From Shinella sp. SUS2 (lineage in GTDB: Bacteria; Pseudomonadota; Alphaproteobacteria; Rhizobiales; Rhizobiaceae), in assembly GCF_001262505.1 (NCBI RefSeq), contig NZ_KQ410725.1, forward strand, positions 186,001-250,000: 64,000 nt of DNA, given 5' to 3'. This document shows, in pieces, positions 52,409-60,804 of this stretch. Position 1 is the first letter of the stretch. Each line of letters opens with the position of its first letter. The translations under genes and the position numbers were made by a program. The notes under the pieces were generated by a model that saw only the letters and a program-made list of their open reading frames with translations, had not been told where the DNA came from and made no database searches.

Positions 52409-53052
52409 AGGGTCCTGTCCTTCTGGTTCTGGCGCCGGGCATCGGCGAGATAGTTGTAGATCGAAGCGCGCGAGGCGCCGATGAGGCCGGCGAGATGATC
52501 GACGGCATTGCGGGTCTGGAACAGGCCGCGTTCGTCGAGCGCGGCGACGAGCGCCACCCGGTCGCCCTTCTTCAGCGCCGTCAGCGCCAGCCCGCGGGTG
52601 CGCAGCCAGTCGTGCAGCGCCGTGTTGATCTCCTCGCGCCAGTCGCCGGCGAAAAGCGAGGCCGGGCGGGCGGCTGCTGCACCGGTAAAGGCCGAAAGCA
52701 GCCTTGCCGCGGCATCGAAATGCGAGACATCCATGTTGATGCAGAAGAGGCCGAGCGCCTGGCCGAAATCGTCCTTCAGCACCGCCGTCACCGACTTCAG
52801 GCGCCGCCCGTCCTCGCCGGTCTTCTCGTAGGGGCCGTAGATGCCGCCCTCGCCGGCTTCCTCCAACTCCTCCTCGACGAGCGATTCCATGCCCGCCTTG
52901 CGGCCGGAAAAGGCATTCCAGATGCCGGCGATCAGACCCGTCTCGAGATCGTGCAGCACGACTTCGGCATGGGGATAGAACAGGGTCGAGATGGCCGCGG
53001 CCGTCGCGGTGTGCTGGCGAAGCAGCAGGTCGGCATTCGATGAGTCGTACAT
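52405..53052 (-). CDS. YheO/DauR-type transcriptional regulator (PAS-like plus HTH)
   Basis: A 215-residue protein. Residues 10-120 form the YheO-like sensor (LFYPHAEVVLHDLETGLIAG, then LKSVTAVLKDDFGQALGLFC), and the C-terminus has an HTH_22 domain (DRVALVAALDERGLFQTRNA, then VDHLAGLIGASRASIYNYLA). ATG 53052 has no clear ribosome site; TTG at 53064 is an alternative. Translated with the aminotransferase through a 4 bp overlap. Confidence 0.85.
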   Translation of the reverse strand: MYDSSNADLLLRQHTATAAAISTLFYPHAEVVLHDLETGLIAGIWNAFSGRKAGMESLVEEELEEAGEGGIYGPYEKTGEDGRRLKSVTAVLKDDFGQALGLFCINMDVSHFDAAARLLSAFTGAAAARPASLFAGDWREEINTALHDWLRTRGLALTALKKGDRVALVAALDERGLFQTRNAVDHLAGLIGASRASIYNYLADARRQNQKDRTL

Positions 53053-53179
53053 GCGGACAAACAACCCAAAGATAGATAATTTGTCAATATTGGATTTTTA
53101 GTCCAAACATTCACTGACCGGCTTGCGACCCGCTTTTTCCCTGTCCTATTTAAGACGACGTGATTCTTGGGAGACCATC

Positions 53180-53527
53180 ATGAGTGCCGATCTTGCAGCC
53201 TTTCCCGACCGGGAGACCGTGGCCGACAAGCTGGGTGCCCTCGGCGAAACCGAGCAGGCCTATCTGCGCCTGCTGATGGAAAACCCCAAGCAGGACGAGA
53301 ACCTGCTTGGAGGCCTCGACCTGTATCTCAACCGCGCCGCCGCTGCCCGCTTTCTCAACTCCCTGAAGCTGGAAAAGCTCGGCGAATGGCTGGGCGAGGC
53401 GGCGCCGGCGCGCCTGCAGATGCGGCTGACCGAAGCCGCCCGCTCCAGCCAGCACGCCGCCTATGCCGCCTTCCGCGCCGGCCTCACCCGCTCGGGCGGC
53501 CTCGAACGCGCCTATCCGAAGGCCTGA
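53180..53527 (+). CDS. Uncharacterised small helical protein
   Basis: A 115-residue protein I do not recognise. It is mostly helical with conserved-looking segments such as YLRLLMENPKQDENLLGGLD and SLKLEKLGEWLGEAAPARLQ. GGGAGACC precedes ATG 53180. Its 3' end overlaps the 3' end of the LysR gene by 16 bp, the two being convergent. Confidence 0.65.
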   Translation: MSADLAAFPDRETVADKLGALGETEQAYLRLLMENPKQDENLLGGLDLYLNRAAAARFLNSLKLEKLGEWLGEAAPARLQMRLTEAARSSQHAAYAAFRAGLTRSGGLERAYPKA

Positions 53528-54426
53528 TCGGCCGGCACCGCCAGCGGCCCGAAGGATTTGCGGATCATGTCGGCCATGCCGTCGATCGTCGGCCCGCTGC
53601 GCCGCGGATTGCGCTTCAACACGACGCGGGACGAATCGATCGGCGGAAAGCCGTCCGCCGCGGTCAGTTCGCGCGTGCCGGGCGGGATGTTGCTGCGCGA
53701 CAGCGGCGCGACGGTCAGCCCGCTCATGACCGCCGATCGCAGGCCCCCGCTGGTGTCGCAGGTATAGGCGATGCGATAGGGGATCGTGTGCCGCTCCAGC
53801 GAGCGCAGGGCGAAATCCCGGCACCAGCTCGAGCGCCAGTAGACGGCCACCGGCATCGGGCGTTCCAGATGCCGGTTGTGCGCCACGGAGGTGACCCAGA
53901 CCGTCGGATCGATCGCCAGAAGCTCGCCGGAGACCCCGTCGCACCAGTCGAAGATGATGGCGAGGTCGAGCTCGTCGGCCTCCAGTGCCGCAAGCTGCTG
54001 GGCGGTGTAGCCACAGAGCACCGTCACCTCGGTATCCGGATGAATTTCCGCAAACGCCGCCAGCGCATTGGGCAAGACCGTCTGGTTGTATTCCTCGGGA
54101 ATGCCCACGCGCACCGGGCCGTCGAGCGGCACGGTGCGCATCGCCGCCGTCGTCTCGTCGACGAGCCCGACGATGCGCCGCGCATAGGGCAGCAGCCGCT
54201 GGCCCTCCCGCGTCAGGGCAACACCGCGCGGGCCACGCTCGAAGAGCGTCGCCCCCACCGAATCCTCCAGCTTGCGCACTTGCATGCTGATTGCCGATTG
54301 CGTGCGCCCGAGCCTGTCGGCGGCATGGGTGACATTGCCGGCCTGGGCGACGGCGACGAAAATACGGAGCAGATCGCTTTCGAGGGGGGAATACATGGCG
54401 CCATCGCTTTTTCTGATGCCTGCCAT
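53512..54426 (-). CDS. LysR-family transcriptional regulator
   Basis: A 304-residue regulator. HTH near residues 27-47 (AVAQAGNVTHAADRLGRTQS, AISMQVRKLE), then an effector domain. A start at ATG 54396 (MYSPLESD) would drop ten residues and still leave the whole HTH. Divergent from a DUF1127 gene 68 bp away, the likely target. The effector is unknown. Confidence 0.9.
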   Translation of the reverse strand: MAGIRKSDGAMYSPLESDLLRIFVAVAQAGNVTHAADRLGRTQSAISMQVRKLEDSVGATLFERGPRGVALTREGQRLLPYARRIVGLVDETTAAMRTVPLDGPVRVGIPEEYNQTVLPNALAAFAEIHPDTEVTVLCGYTAQQLAALEADELDLAIIFDWCDGVSGELLAIDPTVWVTSVAHNRHLERPMPVAVYWRSSWCRDFALRSLERHTIPYRIAYTCDTSGGLRSAVMSGLTVAPLSRSNIPPGTRELTAADGFPPIDSSRVVLKRNPRRSGPTIDGMADMIRKSFGPLAVPADQAFG

Positions 54427-54493
54427 AATCGCTATTCGTTTGTGAAATGTCTACGGTTTTGCTTGGCTTTGTCGTGAAAGAGAAGGCAAGGCC

Positions 54494-54793
54494 ATGGGAA
54501 TCATCGGAAAACTAAGGGAAGAATGGATGCGGTTTCGCCGGAGGCAGGCGGAGCGGGAGGCCTTGCGGCTGCTCATTGCTAGGCGCGATACACGATTGCT
54601 GCGCGATGTCGGGCTGACATTGGCCGAAGGCAGCCCGCGCGGCTACGAGACGCTGCCACAAGCAAAGGAGCGCCGCTGGACGGCGCCCCTCATCCGGCTG
54701 CGACTGCTGCCACCCAGCACGTGGAGCGAAGGCGATGTGGCGCCGGCGGCCGCAAACAACAGTTGCAAGGCGGCGGAAAAACCCGCCGCTTAG
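54494..54793 (+). CDS. DUF1127-family small protein with extended C-terminus
   Basis: A 99-residue basic protein. Residues 20-45 contain the DUF1127 core (LRLLIARRDTRLLRDVGLT), an Arg-rich helical segment linked in some rhizobia to RNA turnover and nutrient regulation. Most members stop near 45-50 residues; here about 50 more residues follow. Divergent from the LysR gene and probably controlled by it. Confidence 0.8.
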   Translation: MGIIGKLREEWMRFRRRQAEREALRLLIARRDTRLLRDVGLTLAEGSPRGYETLPQAKERRWTAPLIRLRLLPPSTWSEGDVAPAAANNSCKAAEKPAA

Positions 54794-54796
54794 CCC

Positions 54797-54842
54797 GTCT
54801 CCCCCATGCGGGGGAGACGTGTCGGCAGACCGAATGAAGGGC
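54797..54842 (+). repeat. Dispersed palindromic repeat, copy 2
   Basis: GTCTCCCCC (54797-54805) pairs with GGGGGAGAC (54810-54818) and is followed by GTGTCGGCAGACCG, the flank shared with the copy at 33558. It is again between convergent genes (DUF1127 and VWA). Confidence 0.7.
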
Positions 54843-54850
54843 GACCTGCC

Positions 54851-57022
54851 CTACTCCGCCTTTTCGCCGGAAAGGCCGCCGGCGAGCTGGACGAGTTTGA
54901 GGAACTCGGCGCGATAGCCGAAGGGGTCGTTGCCCTTCGCTGCCTCTGCAAGCCCGAGGATCGAGCCATAGGCGTAGTCCTGCAGGGCCGCCACGCCCTT
55001 CAGCTTCTGCCCGAAGGCGGCGACGGCGACCGAGAAGCGCACATCCGTCGAGGCGGCGCTCACATCGGCGACGGCATTCGCATCCGTCACCGGCAGGGTT
55101 GCCAGTTCGCTCGTCTCGCCGTCCGGCTTCTTCCAGCGCATCTTCAGGAAGGCGAGCTCGCCGCTGCCGCTCTCGGCCGCCGGCTGTGCCTTGCCATAAC
55201 GCAGCGGGTCGTTCAGCACGGCGGGGCTGCCCTTCGGCGTCACCTCGTAGATCGCCGTCACCCGATGGCCGGAGCCGATGTCGCCGGCATCCACCTTGTC
55301 GTTGTTGAAATCCTCGCGGTTGAGCACGCGGGTCTCGTAGCCGATCAGGCGGTATTCGGCGATGCGGTCGGGATTGAACTCGATCTGGAACTTGACGTCC
55401 TTGGCAATGGGGAAGAGCGAGGAACCCGCCTCCTCCACCAACGTCTTCTGTGCCTCGGCCAGCGTATCGATATAGGCGGCCGTGCCGTTGCCGTTCTGCG
55501 CCAGCGTCTGCATCATGCCGTCATTGTAGTTTCCGCGGCCAAAACCAAGCACCGAAAGGAAGATACCGCTCTTGCGGCGCTCCTCGATGATGCGCTTCAG
55601 GTCCTCGTCGCTGGCCGGGCCGACGTTGAAATCGCCGTCCGTCGCCAGCATGACGCGGTTGACGCCATCCTTCTTGAAGGCCTTCTCCGCCAGCCGATAG
55701 GCCGCCTCGATGCCCTCGGCGCCCGCCGTCGAGCCTCCCGGCCGGAGCGTGTCGATGGCGTCGAGGATTTTCTGGCGGTCCTTCGCCGCCGTCGGCTCCA
55801 GCACCACGCCGGCGTTGCCGGCATAGGTGACGATGGAAACGGTGTCCGTGTCCTTCAGCTTGCCGACCAGCAGGCGGAAGGCGCCCTTCAGCAGCGGCAG
55901 CTTGTCCGCCTCGTCCATCGAGCCGGAGACGTCGATGAGGAAGACGAGGTTGGCGGCGGGCTGCGCCGTCGGCACCGTCTCGAACCCCTTGATGCCGATA
56001 TGCAGCAGCTCGGTGTTCTTGTTCCAGGGCGTCGGCATGACCGTGACGGTGGCGTTGAACGGCTTTTCCGCGGTCTCCGGCCCCTTCCAGTCATAGGGGA
56101 AGTAGTTGACCAGTTCCTCCACCCGCACCGCCTCGAGGTCCGGCAGGCTGCCGCCGAGCAACGCACGGCGCACATAGGAATAGGAGGCCGTGTCGACATC
56201 GGCCGAAAAGGTCGAGACCGGATCGGTGGTGACGCTCTTGACCGGATTGGGATCGGCCGAGGCGAAACGCTCGCGGTCCTCCTCGGGCACGGGCATCGCG
56301 ATGGCATCGGCTGCCGCGGAGGGCTGTGTTATGGCGCGTCTCAGGGCCTGCATGTTGGCGGCACCCTCGACGATAGCAGATTCGTGTCCACTGAGATCGA
56401 TATGACCAACGGACGTTTCGGCAGTGGTCTGGCTCAGTTCCGGCGTCGGAACAACCCCGCCGAGCAAGGATGAATCCGGGACGGTGGCGACCACCTCCTC
56501 CTGACGGCTTTCGGCGAGCGGGGCAGGTTCGGTAGAGAACACCGTGGTCGTCTGAGTGGCGTCCGCCTTCGCTTTTGCATCGGACGACCGCTTCGCACTG
56601 CCGCCCTGGCCGCTCTCCTTCAACGCGGCTGAAACGTCTTCCGCATTGAATTCACCCGCCTTCGCTTCCAGCTTGCGCGCACGCAGATCGGCATCGACCG
56701 GCTTTTCTACGACCTCCGTCTCCGTGGTCAGCGGCACGGTGCCATTGCGCACCAGTTCATAGCTGACAAGACCAGCGACGGGCACGACGAGCAGCGTGGC
56801 AAGGGCCGAGCCGGCGAGAAATTTGCGGTTCATGATGGGGCTCCATATCCGGTTGAAGATGGAGCTTTGACGCCCGCCCAAGGGCGATCCTTGGGGGCTG
56901 GTCGCATTTTTTTCCGCGCCGTCGAACGCTTCCATGGCAGCGGCAAGCGCGCGGGCACGGGCCGCGGGGTCGGCGGCGGGAGCCCTGTTGCGGGCAAGTT
57001 TTTCGAGGTCGAGATCGCTCAT
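54851..57022 (-). CDS. Membrane-anchored von Willebrand A protein, partner of the ECF sigma factor
   Basis: A 723-residue protein. Residues 1-63 are cytosolic, a helix follows at about 65-90 (KFLAGSALATLLVVPVAGLV), then a long linker rich in Ala/Ser, a DUF-like segment (DTASYSYVRRALLGGSLPDL) and a VWA domain with MIDAS-type DVSGSMDEADKLPLLKG, then a C-terminal YfbK-like part (DUF3520). GGAAGGACAGACG before ATG 57022. It lies 14 bp after the ECF sigma gene and might act as its anti-sigma factor via the N-terminal tail, by position only. The periplasmic VWA part would bind metal and a protein partner. Confidence 0.85.
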   Translation of the reverse strand: MSDLDLEKLARNRAPAADPAARARALAAAMEAFDGAEKNATSPQGSPLGGRQSSIFNRIWSPIMNRKFLAGSALATLLVVPVAGLVSYELVRNGTVPLTTETEVVEKPVDADLRARKLEAKAGEFNAEDVSAALKESGQGGSAKRSSDAKAKADATQTTTVFSTEPAPLAESRQEEVVATVPDSSLLGGVVPTPELSQTTAETSVGHIDLSGHESAIVEGAANMQALRRAITQPSAAADAIAMPVPEEDRERFASADPNPVKSVTTDPVSTFSADVDTASYSYVRRALLGGSLPDLEAVRVEELVNYFPYDWKGPETAEKPFNATVTVMPTPWNKNTELLHIGIKGFETVPTAQPAANLVFLIDVSGSMDEADKLPLLKGAFRLLVGKLKDTDTVSIVTYAGNAGVVLEPTAAKDRQKILDAIDTLRPGGSTAGAEGIEAAYRLAEKAFKKDGVNRVMLATDGDFNVGPASDEDLKRIIEERRKSGIFLSVLGFGRGNYNDGMMQTLAQNGNGTAAYIDTLAEAQKTLVEEAGSSLFPIAKDVKFQIEFNPDRIAEYRLIGYETRVLNREDFNNDKVDAGDIGSGHRVTAIYEVTPKGSPAVLNDPLRYGKAQPAAESGSGELAFLKMRWKKPDGETSELATLPVTDANAVADVSAASTDVRFSVAVAAFGQKLKGVAALQDYAYGSILGLAEAAKGNDPFGYRAEFLKLVQLAGGLSGEKAE

Positions 57023-57036
57023 CGTCTGTCCTTCCG

Positions 57037-57558
57037 TCACGCGGCCGCATCGCGCAAAAGCACCTTCAGGCGCTTGCGGGCTTCGTGCACATGCCAGGAA
57101 ATCGTCGTTTCGGCGCAGCCGAGCACATCGGCCGCCGCCGCATGGCTGAGCCCCTCGCCGTAGATCAGCAGCACGGCGTCGCGCTGCTTGTCGGGCAACT
57201 GCCGCACCGCCTGCCAAAGCTCCTCATTGCCGTCGTCAGCGGGGGCGTCGTCCAGCACGGCCTGTTCGCGCAGATAGGCGGCGTCGCGCCATTCGGCCCG
57301 ACGCCGCTTGCGCAGCTGGTCGCGCGCCGCATTCAGCGTCACCGAATAGAGCCAGGTCCCGAAGCGGCTGGCGCCCTTGAAACCGCGGATGGCGCTGGCA
57401 AGGCGTATACACACCTCCTGTGCCACGTCCTCGGCATCCTGCCGGTCGCCGCACCATCGCCAGGCGACGGCATGGATGAAATCATAGCGGCCTTCGACAA
57501 GCGCGGCGAACGCCTGCCTGTCGCCTGAGGCCGCCTTTTCGACGAGTTCTGTTTCCAC
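57037..57558 (-). CDS. ECF-type RNA polymerase sigma factor
   Basis: A 173-residue extracytoplasmic-function sigma factor. Region 2 is visible at CGDRQDAEDVAQEVCIRLAS and SRFGTWLYSVTLNAARDQLR, region 4 at YGEGLSHAAAADVLGCAETT. I used a GTG at 57558 that fits a normal N-terminus and has a GGATGG-like site; ATG 57630 would add 24 unusual residues. First gene of a two-gene operon with the membrane-anchored VWA protein. Confidence 0.88.
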   Translation of the reverse strand: METELVEKAASGDRQAFAALVEGRYDFIHAVAWRWCGDRQDAEDVAQEVCIRLASAIRGFKGASRFGTWLYSVTLNAARDQLRKRRRAEWRDAAYLREQAVLDDAPADDGNEELWQAVRQLPDKQRDAVLLIYGEGLSHAAAADVLGCAETTISWHVHEARKRLKVLLRDAAA

Positions 57559-57637
57559 GGGTCCATCCCGATTGCTGTGCACTATCCTTTCAGACGTGTC
57601 TCGGGCGGCGATCCTTGGGCCTGCGTTCAAAAAAATC

Positions 57638-58381
57638 TCACCAGGGCAGATTTTTTACGACGGCGATGATGGTCCCCATCACGGCGTCCCGGTCGTGGCG
57701 CCGGATTTCCGGGGCGTAGAGGCTGGAAATGCTGCCGTCGAGAAAGAGCGCATTTTTACTGTGCAGCCGATCACGGAAGAGCGTCGCGAAATCGTGGAAG
57801 CGCACCGGAGTTTTCGAGATTGCGAAGGCGACCCGCCCGTCCGGCAGGATGCCGACGCCGTTGCGGATCTGCAGGCTGCTGGCATCGGGCAGGAAACGCG
57901 GATGGATGGATCCGTCGATGACCAGCATCGGTCCCGATTGCGTCGCCGCGACCGGCGACAGCCCGGCCTTCGCATAGGCGTCCGTCTCCATCACGCCCGC
58001 TTCGCCATCCCCCACCCAGAAAACGCCGTTCGGCTTCAGGAAGAAATTGCCGAAGGCGTCGCCGCGGTTGAGCGCGCCCGTCTCCCTGCCGTTTTCCATC
58101 AGCAGCCCCACCGGACCATAATCCGGATGATACATGCCGCCGTTCATCGCAAAGCGCATGTGCTGGTTGTTGCGGAGGAGATGGGTGTTGAGCTGGTCGT
58201 AGGTCGCCCCGCGCTTTCCGAGCGTCGCCGCGCCATAGAGGCGGATCGTGTCCGTCTTCGGATCGAAGGTGCAGACGGTATAGCGGCCGGCAAGGTGGTC
58301 GATCTCGGTGCATTTTGGCGCTTCGGCCATGGCGGGGCTCCCGAGAGCGAGGAACAGGAGGAGAATGGGAAGGACGCGCAT
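57638..58381 (-). CDS. Exported phosphodiester glycosidase-family (NAGPA-like) protein
   Basis: A 247-residue exported protein; residues 1-20 are a signal peptide ending AMAEA. The phosphodiester glycosidase (NAGPA-type, DUF2233) core has FAMNGGMYHPDYGPVGLL, NFFLKPNGVF and FLDGSISSLYAP. In homologues this domain hydrolyses sugar phosphodiesters, and substrate in rhizobia is unknown. ATG 58381 (MRVLPILL) gives the best signal peptide; 58402 is an alternative. Confidence 0.85.
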   Translation of the reverse strand: MRVLPILLLFLALGSPAMAEAPKCTEIDHLAGRYTVCTFDPKTDTIRLYGAATLGKRGATYDQLNTHLLRNNQHMRFAMNGGMYHPDYGPVGLLMENGRETGALNRGDAFGNFFLKPNGVFWVGDGEAGVMETDAYAKAGLSPVAATQSGPMLVIDGSIHPRFLPDASSLQIRNGVGILPDGRVAFAISKTPVRFHDFATLFRDRLHSKNALFLDGSISSLYAPEIRRHDRDAVMGTIIAVVKNLPW

Positions 58382-58429
58382 GGCGTTTGGCTCGACTGGC
58401 ATTGCGGCGAATTTAGCGGCGGGTCGGCG

Positions 58430-59113
58430 TCAAAGCGAGAGCGCCGCCATGTGGAATCGAAGCTGCGCGGCATCATAGCGATAGGCCGCGCCCACGGGAC
58501 AGGCGGCGCGGGCAAGGCAGCCGGCCGACATGCAGCCGCCCTGCCCCGCGGGCGCGCGCAGATAGGCACGGCAGGCGGAGACGTCGAACAGATCCGGGCG
58601 AACGGCTGCAGCGGGACAGGTGGTGAGGCAGGGCTTGTCCGGACAGTGGTCGCAGGGATGCGGCGATGCCGGCGACGGCGCGTCCCCGATCGGATCGGCA
58701 AAGCCGAGTGCGCCGCGATAGCCGTGCCAAAGGCCGTAGACGGGGTGGATGAGAATGCCAAGCGGCGAGGCTTTCAGGCCCTCGGCCCGCATCGCCCATT
58801 GCTGAAACGGCTGCCAGGGCGGATCGGAGGGAAACCAGGCGGTCGCCCCTGCCGCCGCGGCAACGGGCTCTATCACCGCCTTCGACCAGGTGTCGAGCGG
58901 ATCGGGGCCGGATCGCCCTTTCCGCCAACGGGAAAAGGCCGGCCAGAGAGAGCTGCCAATATTGCCGATGAGCACGACGCTTGCTGCCGGGCGGCCATCC
59001 GCCAGCTCAGGCGGTGTTTCGCCCTCACGAAAATTCACGGCACCGCGCAAAAAAAGTCCGTGCGGCCGGAGAGCCGCACGGACGGTTTCAAGATCAGGAC
59101 GACGCGCCCTCAC
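58430..59113 (-). CDS. 4Fe-4S ferredoxin-like protein
   Basis: A 227-residue protein with one CxxC-x-x-x-C-x-x-x-C cluster (HPCDHCPDKPCLTTCPAAAV) and further Cys pairs near the C-terminus (GGCMSAGCLARAACP), so one or two 4Fe-4S clusters. It resembles the ferredoxin domain arrangement of QueG-like or corrinoid-reducing proteins, though no corrinoid-binding part is visible. It lies downstream of the MttB-family gene on the same strand and may reactivate oxidised corrinoid; that is inference. An intrinsic terminator hairpin falls inside codons 10-22. Confidence 0.75.
   Translation of the reverse strand: MRARRPDLETVRAALRPHGLFLRGAVNFREGETPPELADGRPAASVVLIGNIGSSLWPAFSRWRKGRSGPDPLDTWSKAVIEPVAAAAGATAWFPSDPPWQPFQQWAMRAEGLKASPLGILIHPVYGLWHGYRGALGFADPIGDAPSPASPHPCDHCPDKPCLTTCPAAAVRPDLFDVSACRAYLRAPAGQGGCMSAGCLARAACPVGAAYRYDAAQLRFHMAALSL
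59049..59083 (-). terminator. Intrinsic terminator inside the ferredoxin-like gene
   Basis: GTCCGTGCGGC (59083-59073 on the minus strand) pairs perfectly with GCCGCACGGAC (59066-59056) around six bases and is followed by seven Ts (59055-59049). It ends the upstream MttB transcript and overlaps codons 10-22 of the ferredoxin-like gene. Confidence 0.88.
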
Positions 59114-59220
59114 CGGGTCACATCTCCCTTGATTTCATAGTGGGGACGCCAGACGTCCTTCTGGATCATGTCCGCCACCCGTGTTGCTCCGCCTTGCTCC
59201 CTGGCGCGATCGGGACCCTT

Positions 59221-60804
59221 TCAGGTGAAGGCGTCCGGCATCGAATCCTTGCGGGCCGCCATATAGGCCAGCAGCGCGTCGTCGATCGCCGGATCGAGAT
59301 AGGGCGCCTCGTAGTGCTCGAGCCAGGTGCGGCAGAGCGCGTTGGCGCGGTCTTCGATACGCTTCTGTCCCTCGATTTCCCACTGCTCGAACGAATTGTT
59401 GTCGGCAAGCGGCGAGCGGTAGAAGGCGGTCTGGAAGTTGGCCTGGGTATGGGCGCAGCCGAGATAGTGGCTGCCCGGGCCGACCTCGCGGATCGCATCG
59501 AGCGCCTGGGCGTTCTCCGAGAGGTCGATGCCCTCGGCGAATTTCTGCTGCATGCCGAGCTGGTCCTGATCGATCATGAACTTTTCGTAGGAGGCAACGA
59601 GGCCGCCTTCCAGCCAACCGGCGGCGTGCAGCACGAAGTTCGTGCCGGCGAGCAGCGTCATGTTCAGCGTATTGGCCGATTCGTGGGCGGCCTGCGCATC
59701 CGGGATCTTCGAGCCGCAGAGCGAGCCGCCGGTCCGGAACGGAATGCCGAGGCGGCGGGCGAGCTGCGCCGCGCCGTAGGACACCAGCGACGGCTCCGGC
59801 GAGCCGAAGGTCGGCGCGCCCGACTGCATGGAGATCGAGGCCGCGAAGGTGCCGAACAGCACCGGCGCCCCCTTGCGGATGAGCTGTGTGAAGGCGGCGC
59901 CGGCGAGGACTTCGGCAAGGATCTGCGTCAGCGTGCCGGCGACCGTCACCGGGCTCATCGCGCCCGACAGGATGAACGGCGAGACGACGCAGGCCTGGTT
60001 ATGCCGCGCATAGACCTTCAGCGCGCCCACCATGGTCTCGTCGAAGACCATCGGCGAGTTGGCGTTGATGAGGTTCATCATGACCGTATTGTTTTCGACG
60101 AACTCGTCGCCGAAGACGAGCTTGGCCATGGCGATCGAATCTTCCGCGCGTTCCGGCGCGGTGACCGAACCCATGAACGGCTTGTCGGAATATTTGATGT
60201 GGCTGTAGACCATGTCCAGGTGACGCTTGTTCACCGGAACGTCCACCGGCTCGCAGACCGTACCGCCGGAAGAATGCATGGACGGCGCCATATAGGCGAG
60301 CTTCACGAAATTACGGAAATCCTCGATCGTCGCATAGCGGCGGTTGCCTTCCAGGTCGCGCACGAAGGGCGGGCCGTAGACCGGCACGAAGACGGTGGCC
60401 TTGCCGCCAATATGCACGCTGCGCTCGGGATTGCGGGCATGCCAGGTGAAGTTCGACGGCGCGGTCTTCAGGAGTTCGCGGCAGAGGCCCTTGGGGAAAT
60501 GCACGCGCTCGCCGCGCACGTCGGCGCCGGCGTCCCGCCAGAGCTGGAGGGCTTCGGGGTCCTCGCGGAACTCGATGCCGATCTCTTCCAGCACCCGGTC
60601 GGCATTCGCCTCGATGAGCTGCAGGCCTTCTTCGTCGAGGACTTCGTATTCTTTGATCTTGCGGGTGATGTAGGGCAGCGACGGGCCCGGGCCGCCCCCG
60701 GTGCGCGAGGCGCGCCGCGCGGCCGCACCCCGACCCTCACGCGAACGGCGACCGCCGCCTTCACCGGCGCCCTCGCCTGCCACCTGCTGAATGTCCTCGC
60801 TCAT
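59221..60804 (-). CDS. MttB-superfamily (trimethylamine/glycine-betaine type) corrinoid methyltransferase
   Basis: A 527-residue enzyme of the trimethylamine methyltransferase family. No in-frame TAG interrupts it, so it is a non-pyrrolysine member like glycine-betaine methyltransferase MtgB. Residues 1-35 are an Arg/Gly/Ala-rich tail without helical domain; then LPYITRKIKEYEVLDEEGLQ, AYMAPSMHSSGGTVCEP, FVLHAAGWLEGGL and GCAHTQANFQTAFYRSPLAD follow the family pattern. It should transfer a methyl group from a quaternary or tertiary amine to the corrinoid protein encoded divergently. AAGGAAAGACGGATC before the ATG decides the start. Substrate unknown. Confidence 0.9.
   Translation of the reverse strand: MSEDIQQVAGEGAGEGGGRRSREGRGAAARRASRTGGGPGPSLPYITRKIKEYEVLDEEGLQLIEANADRVLEEIGIEFREDPEALQLWRDAGADVRGERVHFPKGLCRELLKTAPSNFTWHARNPERSVHIGGKATVFVPVYGPPFVRDLEGNRRYATIEDFRNFVKLAYMAPSMHSSGGTVCEPVDVPVNKRHLDMVYSHIKYSDKPFMGSVTAPERAEDSIAMAKLVFGDEFVENNTVMMNLINANSPMVFDETMVGALKVYARHNQACVVSPFILSGAMSPVTVAGTLTQILAEVLAGAAFTQLIRKGAPVLFGTFAASISMQSGAPTFGSPEPSLVSYGAAQLARRLGIPFRTGGSLCGSKIPDAQAAHESANTLNMTLLAGTNFVLHAAGWLEGGLVASYEKFMIDQDQLGMQQKFAEGIDLSENAQALDAIREVGPGSHYLGCAHTQANFQTAFYRSPLADNNSFEQWEIEGQKRIEDRANALCRTWLEHYEAPYLDPAIDDALLAYMAARKDSMPDAFT

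Noticed and set aside
59221..60804. A pyrrolysine (TAG) codon in the MttB-family gene
   Set aside because: The frame runs 527 codons with no internal TAG and ends normally, so it is a non-pyrrolysine homologue.
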